From the NCBI RefSeq assembly GCF_019049285.1, contig NZ_JAGMUL010000021.1:124001-188000 (forward strand): a DNA stretch of 64,000 bases, in the 5' to 3' direction. The position numbers and the translations under genes are program-made. The first letter of the stretch is position 1. Each line of letters opens with the position of its first letter. The stretch comes from Streptomyces sp. AC550_RSS872 (GTDB lineage Bacteria; Actinomycetota; Actinomycetes; Streptomycetales; Streptomycetaceae). Below are positions 52,523-62,460 of the stretch, piece by piece. The notes under the pieces are model-generated. The model was not told the origin of the DNA. It saw nothing but the letters and a program-made list of their open reading frames with translations, and did no database searches.

Positions 52523-52915
52523 TAGCTGTTGTCTTTCCGATCTTGAGAGATGCGCGTCGAACGGGAGTCCCGATTAGGTGGTCCTGGGTGCTTGGGGGCG
52601 CGTTCGCATCCTGCGGATCCGGGTGACCCCCGTGCCGACGGTGTTGCCGCCGTCCGGAGCCAGCACCGTGTTGACCCGCCTGCGGGCGATCGCCCACTCC
52701 TGCCATTCCAGCTCGGCCGCGGCCAGCTCGGCCTGGATACGGCAGCTTCCTCACGCAGCCCGTCGACTCGACGGCGAGCGGCGAACTCGTACTGTTTCCA
52801 GTAGCCCGACCCCGACGGCATTCGAGGCCTCCCGGCGAGCGACAACACAACAGGCCACAGCTCCCACGGAATCACCGACCCCAAGCTTGACCAGCTGAAA
52901 CGCCGTCCTCAAGTT
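52523..52915 (-). mobile_element. Mobile-element remnant with part of a coiled-coil gene
   Basis: Bases 52523-52598 match 61426-61500 (TAGCTGTTGTCTTTC, GATCTTGAGAGA, GGGAGTCCCGATT) and 52607-52910 match 62754-63052. The minus strand begins a gene at ATG CCG TCG (MPSGSGYWKQYEFAARRRVDGLREEA) that shifts frame soon after. The C-terminal half of that gene is absent, the two matching blocks being joined directly. It lies directly downstream of the lacI stop. Confidence 0.75.
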
Positions 52916-52939
52916 CGGCAAGCCAACAGCCACCCACCC

Positions 52940-54037
52940 TTACCGCTTCAGGGGCGGCGGCGCCGTGCTGCTTCTGACCACCAGGCGGGTGGGAACGATG
53001 TCCGTGCCGGATCGGGGGACGTCGTGTTCGTGGATCTGCCGCAAGACCTCCTGGGCACTTTTCCGGCCCACCTCGGCGAAGTCCTGGTGGACGGTGGTCA
53101 GGGGCGGGGCGAAGTGGGCGGCATCGGGGAGGTCGTCGAAGCCGACCACGCTGATGTCGCCGGGGACGGCCTTGCCTCGTTCTTGGAAGGCGTGCAGGAG
53201 ACCGAGTGCCATCTGGTCGTTGGAGGCAAACACCGCGGTGCAGTCCGGCTCTTGTGCGAGTTCGAGGCCGGCCGCGTAGCCCGATTCGGCGGTCCAGTCG
53301 CCGTGCAGGGGCGGTGGCACAGGCCGTCCGGCTTCCTCGAGCACGGTCTGCCATGTCTGGGCTCGGCGCTGGCTTGCGTACGACGTCTCCGGACCGGTCA
53401 CGTGCCAGACGGTCTCATGTCCGAGTTCCAGCAGGTGGCTGATGGCCTCTCGGGTGCCGCCGGCCTGGTCGGTATCGACCACGCGATAGCGGTCTCCGGC
53501 GTCGGAGTCCACGACGACCACGCGCACGCCGGGCGGCAGCTTCACGGTTCCCGCGTCAAGCAGGTGGACCTCGATGAAGACGATGACTGCGTCGACGGCC
53601 AGTTCACCCATCCGGGTGAAGGCGCCCAGCACACTGTCCTGGGTCGGAATATCGACGGGGATCACCGTGATCGCGTATCCCTCGGCCGCGGCCTGGGCCG
53701 CGATCGCTTGCACGGTGTCGCTGTGGCCGGTGGCGGAGAGGCTGTGGAGGATCACGCCGATGGTCTTGAACTGCCCGTACCTGAGGGCGCGCGCGGCACT
53801 GTTGGGCCGGTAGCCCAGTTCCCGCATCGCAGCCTGCACCCGCTCCCGGGTCGAACCGATCACGCTGGGATGGCCGTTGGCCACCCTGGACACGGTCTGA
53901 CGTGAAACGCCGGCAAGCGCGGCGACGTCGGCCCTCGTGACGTGCTGCCTGTGGCGCCCGTCCGGTATGGCCGAACCGACTTGCTGTGCGCCCACCGCAG
54001 GACCAGGATCCTGCTGTCCCAGCTCACTCAGGTCCAT
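52940..54037 (-). CDS. LacI-family transcriptional regulator
   Basis: The 365-residue protein has the LacI helix-turn-helix near residues 32-56 (VTRADVAALAGVSRQTVSRVANG), hinge helix (PNSAARALR) and a periplasmic-binding-like sugar domain (TIGVILHSL, VFASNDQMALGLLHAF, ISVVGFDDLP). The ATG at 54037 is preferred; the open frame to 54190 would place the start inside an operator. It is divergent from a sugar ABC-GH5-GH1 gene set and three palindromes lie between, so it probably represses that set until an oligosaccharide binds. Confidence 0.92.
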   Translation of the reverse strand: MDLSELGQQDPGPAVGAQQVGSAIPDGRHRQHVTRADVAALAGVSRQTVSRVANGHPSVIGSTRERVQAAMRELGYRPNSAARALRYGQFKTIGVILHSLSATGHSDTVQAIAAQAAAEGYAITVIPVDIPTQDSVLGAFTRMGELAVDAVIVFIEVHLLDAGTVKLPPGVRVVVVDSDAGDRYRVVDTDQAGGTREAISHLLELGHETVWHVTGPETSYASQRRAQTWQTVLEEAGRPVPPPLHGDWTAESGYAAGLELAQEPDCTAVFASNDQMALGLLHAFQERGKAVPGDISVVGFDDLPDAAHFAPPLTTVHQDFAEVGRKSAQEVLRQIHEHDVPRSGTDIVPTRLVVRSSTAPPPLKR

Positions 54038-54153
54038 CGAGCCTTCGCTCCTATCTGTCCACTCGTCGCCGTCCGCTGAAGGCTCTGGCGGAAGTTTTAA
54101 CGTGCGAGAAACCTTGACGTCCCACTGTGACGGGTGCCACGCTACCGCATCAT

Positions 54154-54242
54154 GTTCACGTGACCAACCGCCTGCGGGCTGAATGGTCACGTGAACAAGG
54201 TTCGGATCGGCGCGCTGAGCCGGACTCGATGTTCACGTGACC
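54154..54242. promoter_or_regulatory. Three LacI operators with TCACGTGA core
   Basis: GTTCACGTGACC (54154-54165), GGTCACGTGAAC (54185-54196) and GTTCACGTGACC (54231-54242) share the perfect 8-bp palindrome TCACGTGA. Centres are 31 and 46 bp apart. They fill the gap between lacI and the first permease gene and probably control both directions. Confidence 0.88.
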
Positions 54243-54282
54243 ACGCAGTGTGGTCAGCGTTCGCGCAGCAAGGAGTGAAGCG

Positions 54283-55200
54283 GTGGTCGCAGCGCCCCAG
54301 GCAGGGGTTCCAGGTGCCAGGAGGCCATCGGCCTCGAGACGGCGGTCATGGGTCGGCTGGCGGTTCGTCGGGCCGTTCGTGGCGGTGTTTGCGCTGGTCT
54401 TCCTCGCGCCGATCGGCTACTCGATCTACCTGAGCCTGTTCCGTACGCAGCTGATCGGCGGAACGGCCTTCGTCGGTGCCGACAACTACACCGAGGTGCT
54501 GGGGGACGCGCAGTTCTGGTCCGCCTTCGGGCGGGTGGCGGTCTTCCTGGCCGTGCAGGTCCCGATCATGCTGCTCCTCGCGCTTCTGCTGGCCCTGGCG
54601 ATCGACAGCGGCCGCCTGTACGGGGCGGGCTTCTTCCGGATCTCGGTGTTCCTGCCTTACGCGGTGCCGGCCGTCGTCGCGACGCTGATGTGGGGCTTCA
54701 TGTACGGAACCCGGTTCGGCCTGGTCGGCAACATCAATGAGGCGTTCGGGATCTCGCTTCGTGACCCGCTGTCGCCCGATCTGGTCCTGGCGTCGATCGG
54801 CAACATCGTGACCTGGCAGTTCGTGGGCTACAACATGCTGATCCTCTACTCGGCGCTGAGGGTGGTCGATCCGGCGCTGTACGAGGCCGCGGAGATGGAC
54901 GGGGCCGGGCAGCTGCGGATCATCCGGGCGATCAAGCTCCCGGCGCTGCGCGGGGCTCTGTCCATCGCGACGATCTTCTCGATCATCGGCAGTTTCCAGC
55001 TGTTCAACGAGCCGAGCGTCCTCAAGAGCCTGGCGCCGAATGCGATCACGTCCTACTTCACGCCGAACCTCTACGCCTACTCGCTGTCGTTTGCCGGACA
55101 GAAGTTCAACTACTCGGCCACGGTCGCCATCGTCATGGGTGTGATCACGATGATCATCGCCTACGCCGTCCAGCTGCGCGGCCTGCGGAAGGAATCCTGA
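54283..55200 (+). CDS. Sugar ABC transporter permease (MalF type), second importer
   Basis: The 305-residue protein has six helices and the EAA loop (LYEAAEMDGAGQLRIIRAIKLP, core EAAEMDGAG). The GTG at 54283 has AGGAG 7 bases upstream; an earlier in-frame GTG at 54250 has none. In this operon the permeases precede the binding-protein gene. The importer is distinct from that at 48-51 kb. Confidence 0.92.
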   Translation: MVAAPQAGVPGARRPSASRRRSWVGWRFVGPFVAVFALVFLAPIGYSIYLSLFRTQLIGGTAFVGADNYTEVLGDAQFWSAFGRVAVFLAVQVPIMLLLALLLALAIDSGRLYGAGFFRISVFLPYAVPAVVATLMWGFMYGTRFGLVGNINEAFGISLRDPLSPDLVLASIGNIVTWQFVGYNMLILYSALRVVDPALYEAAEMDGAGQLRIIRAIKLPALRGALSIATIFSIIGSFQLFNEPSVLKSLAPNAITSYFTPNLYAYSLSFAGQKFNYSATVAIVMGVITMIIAYAVQLRGLRKES

Positions 55201-55202
55201 TC

Positions 55203-56150
55203 ATGGCGACCACGACTCCCCGCGTCGGGCACAAGCCGCGCACGGCACGGCACGCGGGTGCCTCTTCGGGCCCGCTGGTGGTCCGCCCCGCCCGGCGCGC
55301 CTCCCGCCGGAAGAGGCGCAGCGCCACGCTGACCGCCCTGACGGTGATCATGCTGGTGTACACGTTGCTGCCGCTGGCGTGGCTGGCGATCAACGCGACC
55401 AAGACGCAGAAGGGGCTGTTCGACTCCTTCGGCCTGTGGCTGGATGGCGACTTCGCCCTGTTCGGCAATATCGCCGACACCTTCAGCTACAACGACGGGA
55501 TCTTCACCCGCTGGCTGCTCAACACCGTGCTGTATGTGGTGGTCGGGGCGGGCGGCGCCACGTTCCTCGCGACGCTCGCCGGATACGGGCTGGCCAAGTT
55601 CGACTTCCCCGGCAAGAAGGCCGTGTTCGCGACTGTCATCGGAGCGGTCGCGGTGCCCGGTACCGCACTGGCGGTTCCCACCTTCCTGATGTTCTCCGAG
55701 ATGGGGCTGACCAACACCCCGTGGGCGATCATCATCCCGTCGCTGGTCTCGCCGTTCGGCCTCTACCTGATGTGGACCTTCGCCACCGACGCCGTCCCGA
55801 AAGAGATCCTGGAGTCGGCGCGCGTCGATGGCGCCGGCGAGTTCCGCACGTTCTTCCGGATCAGCATGCCGATGCTGGCGCCGGGAATCGTCACCGTTCT
55901 GCTCTTCAACGTGGTCGCGACCTGGAACAACTACTTCCTGCCGCTGATCATGCTGAAGGATCCCGACTGGTACCCGCTGACCCTCGGCCTGAACAGCTGG
56001 AACGCCCAGGCTTCCACCGTGGGTGGCGAAGCGGTCTTCAACCTCGTGATCACTGGATCACTGCTCACCATCGTCCCGCTGATCGTGGCGTTCCTGCTGC
56101 TCCAGCGGTACTGGCAGTCCGGCCTGTCCGCCGGAAGCGTCAAGGGCTGA
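55203..56150 (+). CDS. Sugar ABC transporter permease (MalG type), second importer
   Basis: The 315-residue protein starts 2 bases after the preceding stop. It has a basic cytoplasmic N-terminus, six helices and the EAA loop (ILESARVDGAGEFRTFFRISMP, core ESARVDGAG). It pairs with the upstream permease. Confidence 0.92.
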   Translation: MATTTPRVGHKPRTARHAGASSGPLVVRPARRASRRKRRSATLTALTVIMLVYTLLPLAWLAINATKTQKGLFDSFGLWLDGDFALFGNIADTFSYNDGIFTRWLLNTVLYVVVGAGGATFLATLAGYGLAKFDFPGKKAVFATVIGAVAVPGTALAVPTFLMFSEMGLTNTPWAIIIPSLVSPFGLYLMWTFATDAVPKEILESARVDGAGEFRTFFRISMPMLAPGIVTVLLFNVVATWNNYFLPLIMLKDPDWYPLTLGLNSWNAQASTVGGEAVFNLVITGSLLTIVPLIVAFLLLQRYWQSGLSAGSVKG

Positions 56151-56206
56151 TCTGCGCCCGCCGACTGCCAACCCTCCCAGGTACACCGCACGAAAGGGAA
56201 CACCCC

Positions 56207-57550
56207 ATGACGAGAACCCGTCGTCACGCCCTGCTGCTGGGCGCCGCGGCCCTGTCGGTGGCACTCACCGCCACCGCCTGCAGCTCCTCCGGCACCGAGG
56301 ACTCGGGCAGCGCCAAGCCTGCGTCCAACGCCGACATCCAGGCCGCCCTGAACGCCGGGGGCGAGATCACGGTCTGGGCCTGGGACCCGACGCTGAAGAA
56401 GGTCGTCAGCGATTTCGAGGCCAAGTACCCCAAGGTCAAGGTCAACCTGGTCAATGCCGGTACCAACAACGAGCAGTACACCGCGCTGCAGAACGCGGTC
56501 AAGGCCGGATCGGGTGTCCCCGACGTCGCCATGATCGAGTACTACGCCCTGTCGCAGTTCTCGCTCGCCAAGTCCCTCACCGACCTGAACGCCCTGGGTG
56601 CGGACAAGCTCAAGGGCACCTTCTCCGCCGGCCCGTGGAGCGCCGTCCACGCCGGCACCGAGGGCATCTACGCCCTGCCGATGGACTCCGGCCCGATGGC
56701 CTTGTTCTACAACAAGGAGGTCTTCGACAAGTACAAGATCAAGGTGCCGGCCACCTGGGAGGAGTACATCGCCGCGGCCAAGAAGCTGCACAAGGCGGAC
56801 CCCAAGGCGTATCTCACCGCCGACACCGGCGACGCCGGCTTCACCACCAGCATGATCTGGCAGGCCGGCGGCAAGCCGTACACCGTGAACGGCACCCAGG
56901 TCGGTGTGAACTTCGACGACGCCGGGACCAAGAAGTTCACCACCGCCTGGCAGCAGCTCATCGGCGACAAGCTGCTCGCCCCGGTCCCCGCCTGGAGCGA
57001 TGCGTGGTACAAGGGCCTCGGCGACGGCACGATCGCCTCCCTCGTCACCGGCGCGTGGATGCCCGCGCCCCTCGCATCGGGCGTCAAGGCCGGCGCCGGC
57101 AAGTGGCGTGTGGCGCCCATGCCGCAGTGGAAGAGCGGGCAGGAGGCCACCGCCGAGAACGGCGGCAGCTCGCTGGCCGTCATGCAGGCCAGCACCAAGA
57201 AGAAGCTCGCCTACGCCTTCCTCAAGTACGCCACCGTCGACGAGGGCGCGCAGACCCGCGTCGACGCCGGGACGTTCCCCTCCACCACCAAGCAGCTGAA
57301 GTCCCCGGACTTCCTCAACAAGAAGGACCCGTACTTCGGCGGCCAGAAGATCAACGAGGTGCTCGCCGAGTCGGCCGACAACGTCCTCATCGGATGGTCC
57401 TACCTGCCCTTCCAGGTCTACGCCAACAGCATCTTCAACGACAACGTCGGCAAGGCCTACGTCAGCGACACCACCCTGCAGGACGGCCTCAAAGCCTGGC
57501 AGGACGCCTCCCGCAAGTACGGCCAGGAACAAGGCTTCACCGTCAAGTAA
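56207..57550 (+). CDS. Extracellular sugar-binding lipoprotein, second importer
   Basis: The 447-residue protein has a signal with lipobox TATAC (C25) and the family-1 binding-protein pattern (EITVWAWDPTLKKVVSDFEAKYP core ITVWAWDP, IYALPMDSGPMALFYNKEVF core DSGPMALFYN). ATG 56207 has GAAAGGG upstream. It follows the permease by 56 bp; a hairpin follows the stop, so ABC expression can be separated from the downstream glycosidases. Confidence 0.92.
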   Translation: MTRTRRHALLLGAAALSVALTATACSSSGTEDSGSAKPASNADIQAALNAGGEITVWAWDPTLKKVVSDFEAKYPKVKVNLVNAGTNNEQYTALQNAVKAGSGVPDVAMIEYYALSQFSLAKSLTDLNALGADKLKGTFSAGPWSAVHAGTEGIYALPMDSGPMALFYNKEVFDKYKIKVPATWEEYIAAAKKLHKADPKAYLTADTGDAGFTTSMIWQAGGKPYTVNGTQVGVNFDDAGTKKFTTAWQQLIGDKLLAPVPAWSDAWYKGLGDGTIASLVTGAWMPAPLASGVKAGAGKWRVAPMPQWKSGQEATAENGGSSLAVMQASTKKKLAYAFLKYATVDEGAQTRVDAGTFPSTTKQLKSPDFLNKKDPYFGGQKINEVLAESADNVLIGWSYLPFQVYANSIFNDNVGKAYVSDTTLQDGLKAWQDASRKYGQEQGFTVK

Positions 57551-57566
57551 CACGCCCCCGGCCCGT

Positions 57567-57590
57567 GTCCCGCCCGCCTGTTGGCGGGAC
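57567..57590 (+). terminator. Hairpin after the binding-protein gene
   Basis: GTCCCGCC (57567-57574) and GGCGGGAC (57583-57590) form a perfect 8-bp stem with an 8-nt loop, 16 bp after the stop. No U-run follows, as is common in Streptomyces terminators; it could also stabilise the 3' end. Confidence 0.6.
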
Positions 57591-58225
57591 AGCAGGACCG
57601 TCCAACGGCACTTCTTCGCACCTCCACCCTGAGGGCACGAGGCCGCACGACCGGCCGCCAACGGCCGCCGCTGACGACGACCTCAGCGACCCGCCCCCAC
57701 CATCGCCCCGCCGGCCACCTGACAGGCCGGCGGGGTCCCACCCCGGGCTCACCGAGCCACACGCGGCCTCCCTCCCCCATGCCCTGAGCCGCCCGTACCC
57801 GAAGGAGCAACCCGGATGCACGGACGCTCGCCCAGCATCCTGCCCAGGCCACCGCCCGCGCGGATTCGGGCACCGGTGGTCGCGACCACCGCGGTCGGCC
57901 GCGCAGCCGCCAACAGCATCCCGTGCCCGCCGCCCCGAGCAAGGACACTCAGCGGGCGGTGACAACGCCGTAGCGGGCCCCACCCGCAGTGGCCCCTTCT
58001 CCACAACAAAGGCCGTGCCCGCCAGCCCAAAGCGAGCACGTCAACTCAGCCGACCCCACGTTCCCCGGCTGCCCGGCGCCCATCACCACCTCGCGCCGTG
58101 CCCTCTCCGGAACACACCCGGGCGCCACCACCGCATCACAACCGCCCACCGCGGCAGATCGCTTCGTGGCGCCCAAGGCGGCAACGACCGCCTGCACAGA
58201 GCCGCATGCAGAAAAGGAACACGAC
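57591..58225. other. Long intergenic region upstream of the second GH5
   Basis: About 630 bp without a supported gene, Pro/Arg-codon-rich in all frames. Only the last 60 bp are conserved with the other GH5 leader (8934-8995). No TCACGTGA site was found here, so it is unclear whether LacI controls the GH5 directly. Confidence 0.5.
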
Positions 58226-59746
58226 ATGCCCAACTCCCAACACACCCGACCCAGTCCTCACTCAGCCGTACTCCCCCCCACCCGTACCCGCTTCCTCCGC
58301 CGCGCGCTGGCCTGCCTCGCGGCCGCGCTGATCGCCGTGCCGATCACCATGCTGTCCACGGCGTCGCCGGCGGCTGCGGAAACCAACCCGACGGACGCCA
58401 GCAAGTTCCAGGGCGTGAACTGGGCCCGCATCCATGACAACTTCGTCAACGGCCCCCTCTACCTCGAAGGGCTGGCCGAAACCGACGACTACGACACCGT
58501 CAAGGCCAAGGCCAACGCCATCCTCGGCGGGTTCCAGAGCACGCTCGGCGCCAACACCGTCCGGCTGCCGATCAACAGATACTCCGTCCCCGGCACGACG
58601 TGGGGCGACAAGTACACCGGCGCCATCGACGCCGCGACCGCCAAGGGCTTCAAGGTCATCCTGAGTTACTGGGACGGCGACGGGGTCGGCAACAACGGCC
58701 ACATCGTCGACGCGGCCGCGTTCACGTCGATGTGGAAGGCCGTGACCGACAAGTACGGGTCCAATGGCCTGGTCTACTTCGAGCCCTACAACGAGCCCAA
58801 GGGGTACAGCGCCACCGACTGGGCCAACGTCGCCGCCAACTGGATCGCCAGCAACCCAACGATCCCCAAGAACCGGATCATCGTGAGCGGCCACGGCGAC
58901 AACCAATGGGTCACGAGCGTGTGCGCCGACTCCCGCCTCGACGGAACCTACCTCTCGCTCCACCACTACACCTTCTATACGAAGGGGACGAGGACCTACG
59001 ACGAGTGGGTCAGCGACTTCAAGTCCAAGGTCGGCACCTGCGGCACGCGCACCATCCTGGACGAGTTCGGCGCGCCGATGGACAAGGGCACGGACTCGGT
59101 GGTCCATGAGGCTGGCAAGGACTACAACGACGCCGCCAGCACCGACAACTTCGTCCGGTACCTGCGCGCCGACACCGACAGCGTGCGCTCTCTCGGCATG
59201 GGCGCGGTCTACTGGCCGGCCCTCGGCGGCAAACGCGTTAACCACGAGGACTACGACTGGTACTCCCTGTTCGACCTCAAGGGCAGCGGCACCAACCTGG
59301 CGCTGGGCGTTCGCAACATCAGCGGCATCGACCGCCTGAAGTACGCCTGGGGCCGCGACCCCGGCTCGCACACGAGCATGCTGCGCAACGTCGGCAGCAA
59401 CGGCTGCCTCGACCACCCCCTCGGCGAAGACAACGTCCAGGTCCAGGTCTACGCCCAGTGCTGGGGCGGCGACAACCAGCAGTGGACCCGGACGCCCTCC
59501 GGGCAGCTCACCGTCTACAGCGGTACGAACAAGAGGTGCCTGGACGCCTGGGGAGTCATCAAGGACGGCACCAAGGTCGGCACCTATAACTGCAACGGCC
59601 AAGACAACCAGAGGTGGAGGTTCTACTCCGACGGCACGATCCGTCCGGTATTGAACCTCGATCTCTGCCTGGACAGGAACGGGGACTCCATGGTCCAGCT
59701 CTGGTCCTGCTGGGGCGGCAACAACCAGAAGTGGCAGACCAGCTGA
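58226..59746 (+). CDS. Secreted GH5-type glycoside hydrolase with CBM13, second copy
   Basis: The 506-residue precursor has a signal with R24-R25 and ends the leader at SPAAAET. The GH5 domain has acid/base E190 in PYNEPKG and nucleophile E280 in ILDEFGAP; a ricin-type trefoil (about 385-506) follows with CLDAW, NQQW and NQKW. It is a close paralogue of 7395-8933 but lacks the longer loop and has KGTDSVVHE where the other has GGAGAD. Its place after an ABC importer and before an intracellular GH1 suggests that it makes oligosaccharides for that importer. Confidence 0.9.
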   Translation: MPNSQHTRPSPHSAVLPPTRTRFLRRALACLAAALIAVPITMLSTASPAAAETNPTDASKFQGVNWARIHDNFVNGPLYLEGLAETDDYDTVKAKANAILGGFQSTLGANTVRLPINRYSVPGTTWGDKYTGAIDAATAKGFKVILSYWDGDGVGNNGHIVDAAAFTSMWKAVTDKYGSNGLVYFEPYNEPKGYSATDWANVAANWIASNPTIPKNRIIVSGHGDNQWVTSVCADSRLDGTYLSLHHYTFYTKGTRTYDEWVSDFKSKVGTCGTRTILDEFGAPMDKGTDSVVHEAGKDYNDAASTDNFVRYLRADTDSVRSLGMGAVYWPALGGKRVNHEDYDWYSLFDLKGSGTNLALGVRNISGIDRLKYAWGRDPGSHTSMLRNVGSNGCLDHPLGEDNVQVQVYAQCWGGDNQQWTRTPSGQLTVYSGTNKRCLDAWGVIKDGTKVGTYNCNGQDNQRWRFYSDGTIRPVLNLDLCLDRNGDSMVQLWSCWGGNNQKWQTS

Positions 59747-59774
59747 GAGGCCACCCCCCGCCTGACACACCCGC

Positions 59775-59810
59775 AGGCCGGTCGCGGACGTCAAGAGCCG
59801 CGACCGGCCT
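59775..59810 (+). terminator. Hairpin terminator after the second GH5
   Basis: AGGCCGGTCGCG (59775-59786) and CGCGACCGGCCT (59799-59810) form a perfect 12-bp stem with a 12-nt loop. It is conserved with the terminator of the first GH5 at 7325-7360. Confidence 0.8.
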
Positions 59811-59910
59811 CATCCCCGGGGCGCTCCCCTCCGGGCCCGAGCAGCGGACCGGTCCATCCACGGTCCCATCCCTACCCCGAACACCTCCCGACCACGAAGC
59901 GAGGAAAGCT

Positions 59911-61326
59911 GTGCCCCTTGACGACCTGACCGCATTCCACTCCGGCTTTGCCTGGGGAGCGGCCACCTCCGCCTACCAGATCGAAGGCGCGGTCGCCGAG
60001 GACGGCCGAGCACCATCCATCTGGGACACCTTCTGCAAGCAGCCCGGCACCATCGCCGGCGGGGACACCGGCGACATCGCCTGCGACCACTACCGCCGGT
60101 GGCCCGAGGACGTGGCGTTGATGAAGGCCCTCGGCCTCAACGCCTACCGATTCTCCATCGCCTGGCCCCGCGTCATGCCGGACGGGGACAGCCGCGTGAA
60201 CCCGGCAGGGCTGGCCTTCTACGACCAACTGGTCGACGCACTGCTGGAAGCGGGCCTTGCTCCTCATGCCACCCTCTACCACTGGGACCTGCCGCAGGCC
60301 CTCGAGGACCGCGGCGGCTGGCCCGCCCGCGACACCGCCCTGCGATTCGCCGACTACGCCACCGTTGTCGCCGACAGGCTCGGTGACCGGGTCACCAACT
60401 GGGCGACGCTGAACGAGCCGTACTGCTCCGCATGGCTCGGCCACCTCCAGGGGGTCATGGCGCCGGGCCGCACCGACCTGACCGCCGCCGTGCGCGCCTC
60501 ACACCACCTGCTGCTCGCCCACGGGCTCGGCGTCGAGGCCCTCCGGTCCACCGCCTCACGAGCGCGGGTCGGCATCGTCAACATCCTCACGCAGTCCGAA
60601 CCCGCGAGCGACCGGCCCGAGGACATCGCCGCCGCCCACCGCGACGACGGGCACAACAACCGCTGGTGGCTCGATCCCATCCACGGCCGCGGTTACCCGG
60701 CCGACATGGTCGAGGTGTACGGGACCGAACCACCCGCCAAACCCGGTGACCTGGAGACGATCGCCGCGCCGCTGGACTGGCTCGGCGTCAACTACTACAA
60801 GCGGTCAGTCACCGTCGACGATCCGCAGGGGCCCGCACCGTTCGCCCGTCCCGTCACACCGCCGGGCACACCCCGTACCGGAATGGACTGGGAGGTCCAC
60901 CCGGACCGGCTGGAACACCTGCTCGTCCGGGTCACCGAGGACTACGCGCCGCGATCGGTCCTCGTCACCGAGAACGGCTCCGCTTTCCCCGACCGTGTAG
61001 CGCCCGACGGCAGCGTGCACGACGTCGAGCGCATCGCCTTCCTGGAGTCCCACCTGGCAGCCTGCGCGCGGGCTGCCCGCCGCGGCGTGCCGCTCGACGG
61101 CTACTTCGCCTGGTCCCTGCTGGACAACTTCGAATGGGCCTACGGCTACTCCCAGCGGTTCGGCATCGTCCACGTCGACTACGAGACCCAGACACGCACC
61201 ATCAAGGACAGCGGCCACCGCTACGCCGAGATCATCCGCGCACACGGGCGCACCGCACAACACGCAGCTTCCGTCGCGATTCCCACCCCCGAGAAGAGAA
61301 CCTCGGAGGAGCGGCGCAGTAACTGA
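59911..61326 (+). CDS. GH1 beta-glycosidase (intracellular)
   Basis: The 471-residue enzyme has no signal peptide. It shows the GH1 N-terminal signature [15 protein letters not shown], acid/base E169 in TLNEPY and nucleophile E354 in VTENGSA, and the C-terminal [18 protein letters not shown] aglycone-site motif. The GTG at 59911 has GAGGA 5 bases upstream. It should hydrolyse imported beta-glucosides or beta-galactosides to monosaccharides, completing the pathway of the LacI-controlled importer. Confidence 0.93.
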   Translation: MPLDDLTAFHSGFAWGAATSAYQIEGAVAEDGRAPSIWDTFCKQPGTIAGGDTGDIACDHYRRWPEDVALMKALGLNAYRFSIAWPRVMPDGDSRVNPAGLAFYDQLVDALLEAGLAPHATLYHWDLPQALEDRGGWPARDTALRFADYATVVADRLGDRVTNWATLNEPYCSAWLGHLQGVMAPGRTDLTAAVRASHHLLLAHGLGVEALRSTASRARVGIVNILTQSEPASDRPEDIAAAHRDDGHNNRWWLDPIHGRGYPADMVEVYGTEPPAKPGDLETIAAPLDWLGVNYYKRSVTVDDPQGPAPFARPVTPPGTPRTGMDWEVHPDRLEHLLVRVTEDYAPRSVLVTENGSAFPDRVAPDGSVHDVERIAFLESHLAACARAARRGVPLDGYFAWSLLDNFEWAYGYSQRFGIVHVDYETQTRTIKDSGHRYAEIIRAHGRTAQHAASVAIPTPEKRTSEERRSN

Positions 61327-61425
61327 AGACCCTCGTCACCAGGGGACTGTCTGACGCTTACATGTCCCGGGCCGACAGGACGCGGCGAAGCGGTGCATGG
61401 ATGCCGCCGAGGCCGAGACTCTTGG

Positions 61426-61500
61426 TAGCTGTTGTCTTTCGATCTTGAGAGAAGCCCGTCGGGCGGGAGTCCCGATTGGGTGGTCGCGGGATGCTTGGCG
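61426..61500. repeat. Shared mobile-element end (copy of 52523-52598)
   Basis: About 75 bp are shared with 52523-52598, with one indel (CTTTCGATC here, CTTTCCGATC there). In both loci it lies at the 3' side of the coiled-coil gene, here separated from it by an IS5-type transposase. It is probably the end of an older mobile unit. Confidence 0.65.
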
Positions 61501-61510
61501 CATACGGGTG

Positions 61511-61561
61511 GGGCCTCCTGAACAGCTCGTTGGTATCGAATCACCGAGCAGCAGGAGGCCC
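61511..61561 (+). repeat. Hairpin immediately before the IS5-type transposase start
   Basis: GGGCCTCCTG (61511-61520) and CAGGAGGCCC (61552-61561) form a perfect 10-bp stem, with CTCG/CGAG pairing inside, 2 bases before the ATG. It would sequester the ribosome site (AGGAGG) in transcripts entering from outside, a known way for insertion sequences to limit transposase synthesis. Confidence 0.65.
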
Positions 61562-61563
61562 TG

Positions 61564-62460
61564 ATGCAGCAGTCTTCCGTGCCGATGGCCGGGCGGTCCA
61601 GCTCGGTCACCTGGGAGTGTGACTGTCTGGCTCACCGGCTCGGAAACGCCGCCGACAACGGGTCCCGGCAGCCGCGTTATCCGACGGACATGACGGACCG
61701 GGAGTGGACGGCTGTCCGGCCGTTGCTGCCGGTGCCGGGCTGGCTGCGCGGTCGCGGCGGCCGGCCGGAGGCGTACTGCCACCGGGCCGTACTTGATGCG
61801 AACCGCTACCTGGTGGACAACGGCATCAAGTGGCGGGCGATGCCTGCTGACTTCCCGCCGTGGGACTGGGTGCACGCATTCTTCCGCCGCTGGCGCGACC
61901 ACGGTCTGGTCAGGGAGTTCCACGACCGGCTGCGCGCCAGGGCCCCGCCTGATGGTGGGCCGCGACGCGGAGCCGAGCGCAGGCGTGATCGATTCGCAGC
62001 CGGTCAAGGCGGACGCGGTGGTCGGGGCGGACAGTCGGGGCTTCGACGGCGGCAAGCTGGTCAACGGCCACAAACGGCACGTCGTGGTCGACACGCTCGG
62101 TCTGCTGCTGGGGGTGATGGTCACCGCCGCGGATACCGGCGACCGCACCGCCGCCCGCGTGCTGCTGAAACAGGTAGGCGATGCCCACCACCGCCTCGCC
62201 CTCGTCTGGGCCGACGGCGGCTACACCGGCAGCCTCGTCGAGCACTGCCTGGCCGCGTTCGCGCTGGTCCTGGCGATCGTCAAGCGCAGCGACGACATGC
62301 GCGGCTTCGTGGTGCTGCCCAAACGGTGGATCGTCGAGCGGTTCTTCGCCCACCTGATGCGCACCCGACGCCTGGCACGCGACTTCGAACGCCGCACCAC
62401 CAGCGCCGAAGCGATGATCTACTGGTCGATACCCTGCTCATGACCCGCGCCTGGCACCGA
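61564..62460 (+). pseudogene. IS5-family transposase, two frameshifts
   Basis: Frame one gives MTDREWTAVRPLLPVPGW, EAYCHRAVLDANRYLVDNGIKWRAMPADFPPW and REFHDRL. Frame two continues with AGVIDSQPVKAD, VVGADSRGFDGGKLVNG, LVWADGGYTGS and KRWIVERFFAHL, carrying the DDE residues. The first shift is near 61940-61960, the second near 62430 where YWSMTLLM-type sequence becomes YWSIPCS. The first shift might be programmed, as in some IS5 groups, but two shifts argue for decay. No clear terminal inverted repeats were identified. Confidence 0.85.

Noticed and set aside
53024..53905. Plus-strand 293-codon frame
   Set aside because: Antisense to the LacI regulator, whose domains are clear.
55931..57661. 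Minus-strand open frame of 576 codons
   Set aside because: Antisense to the binding-protein gene; the forward product is a clear family member and the reverse one has no features.
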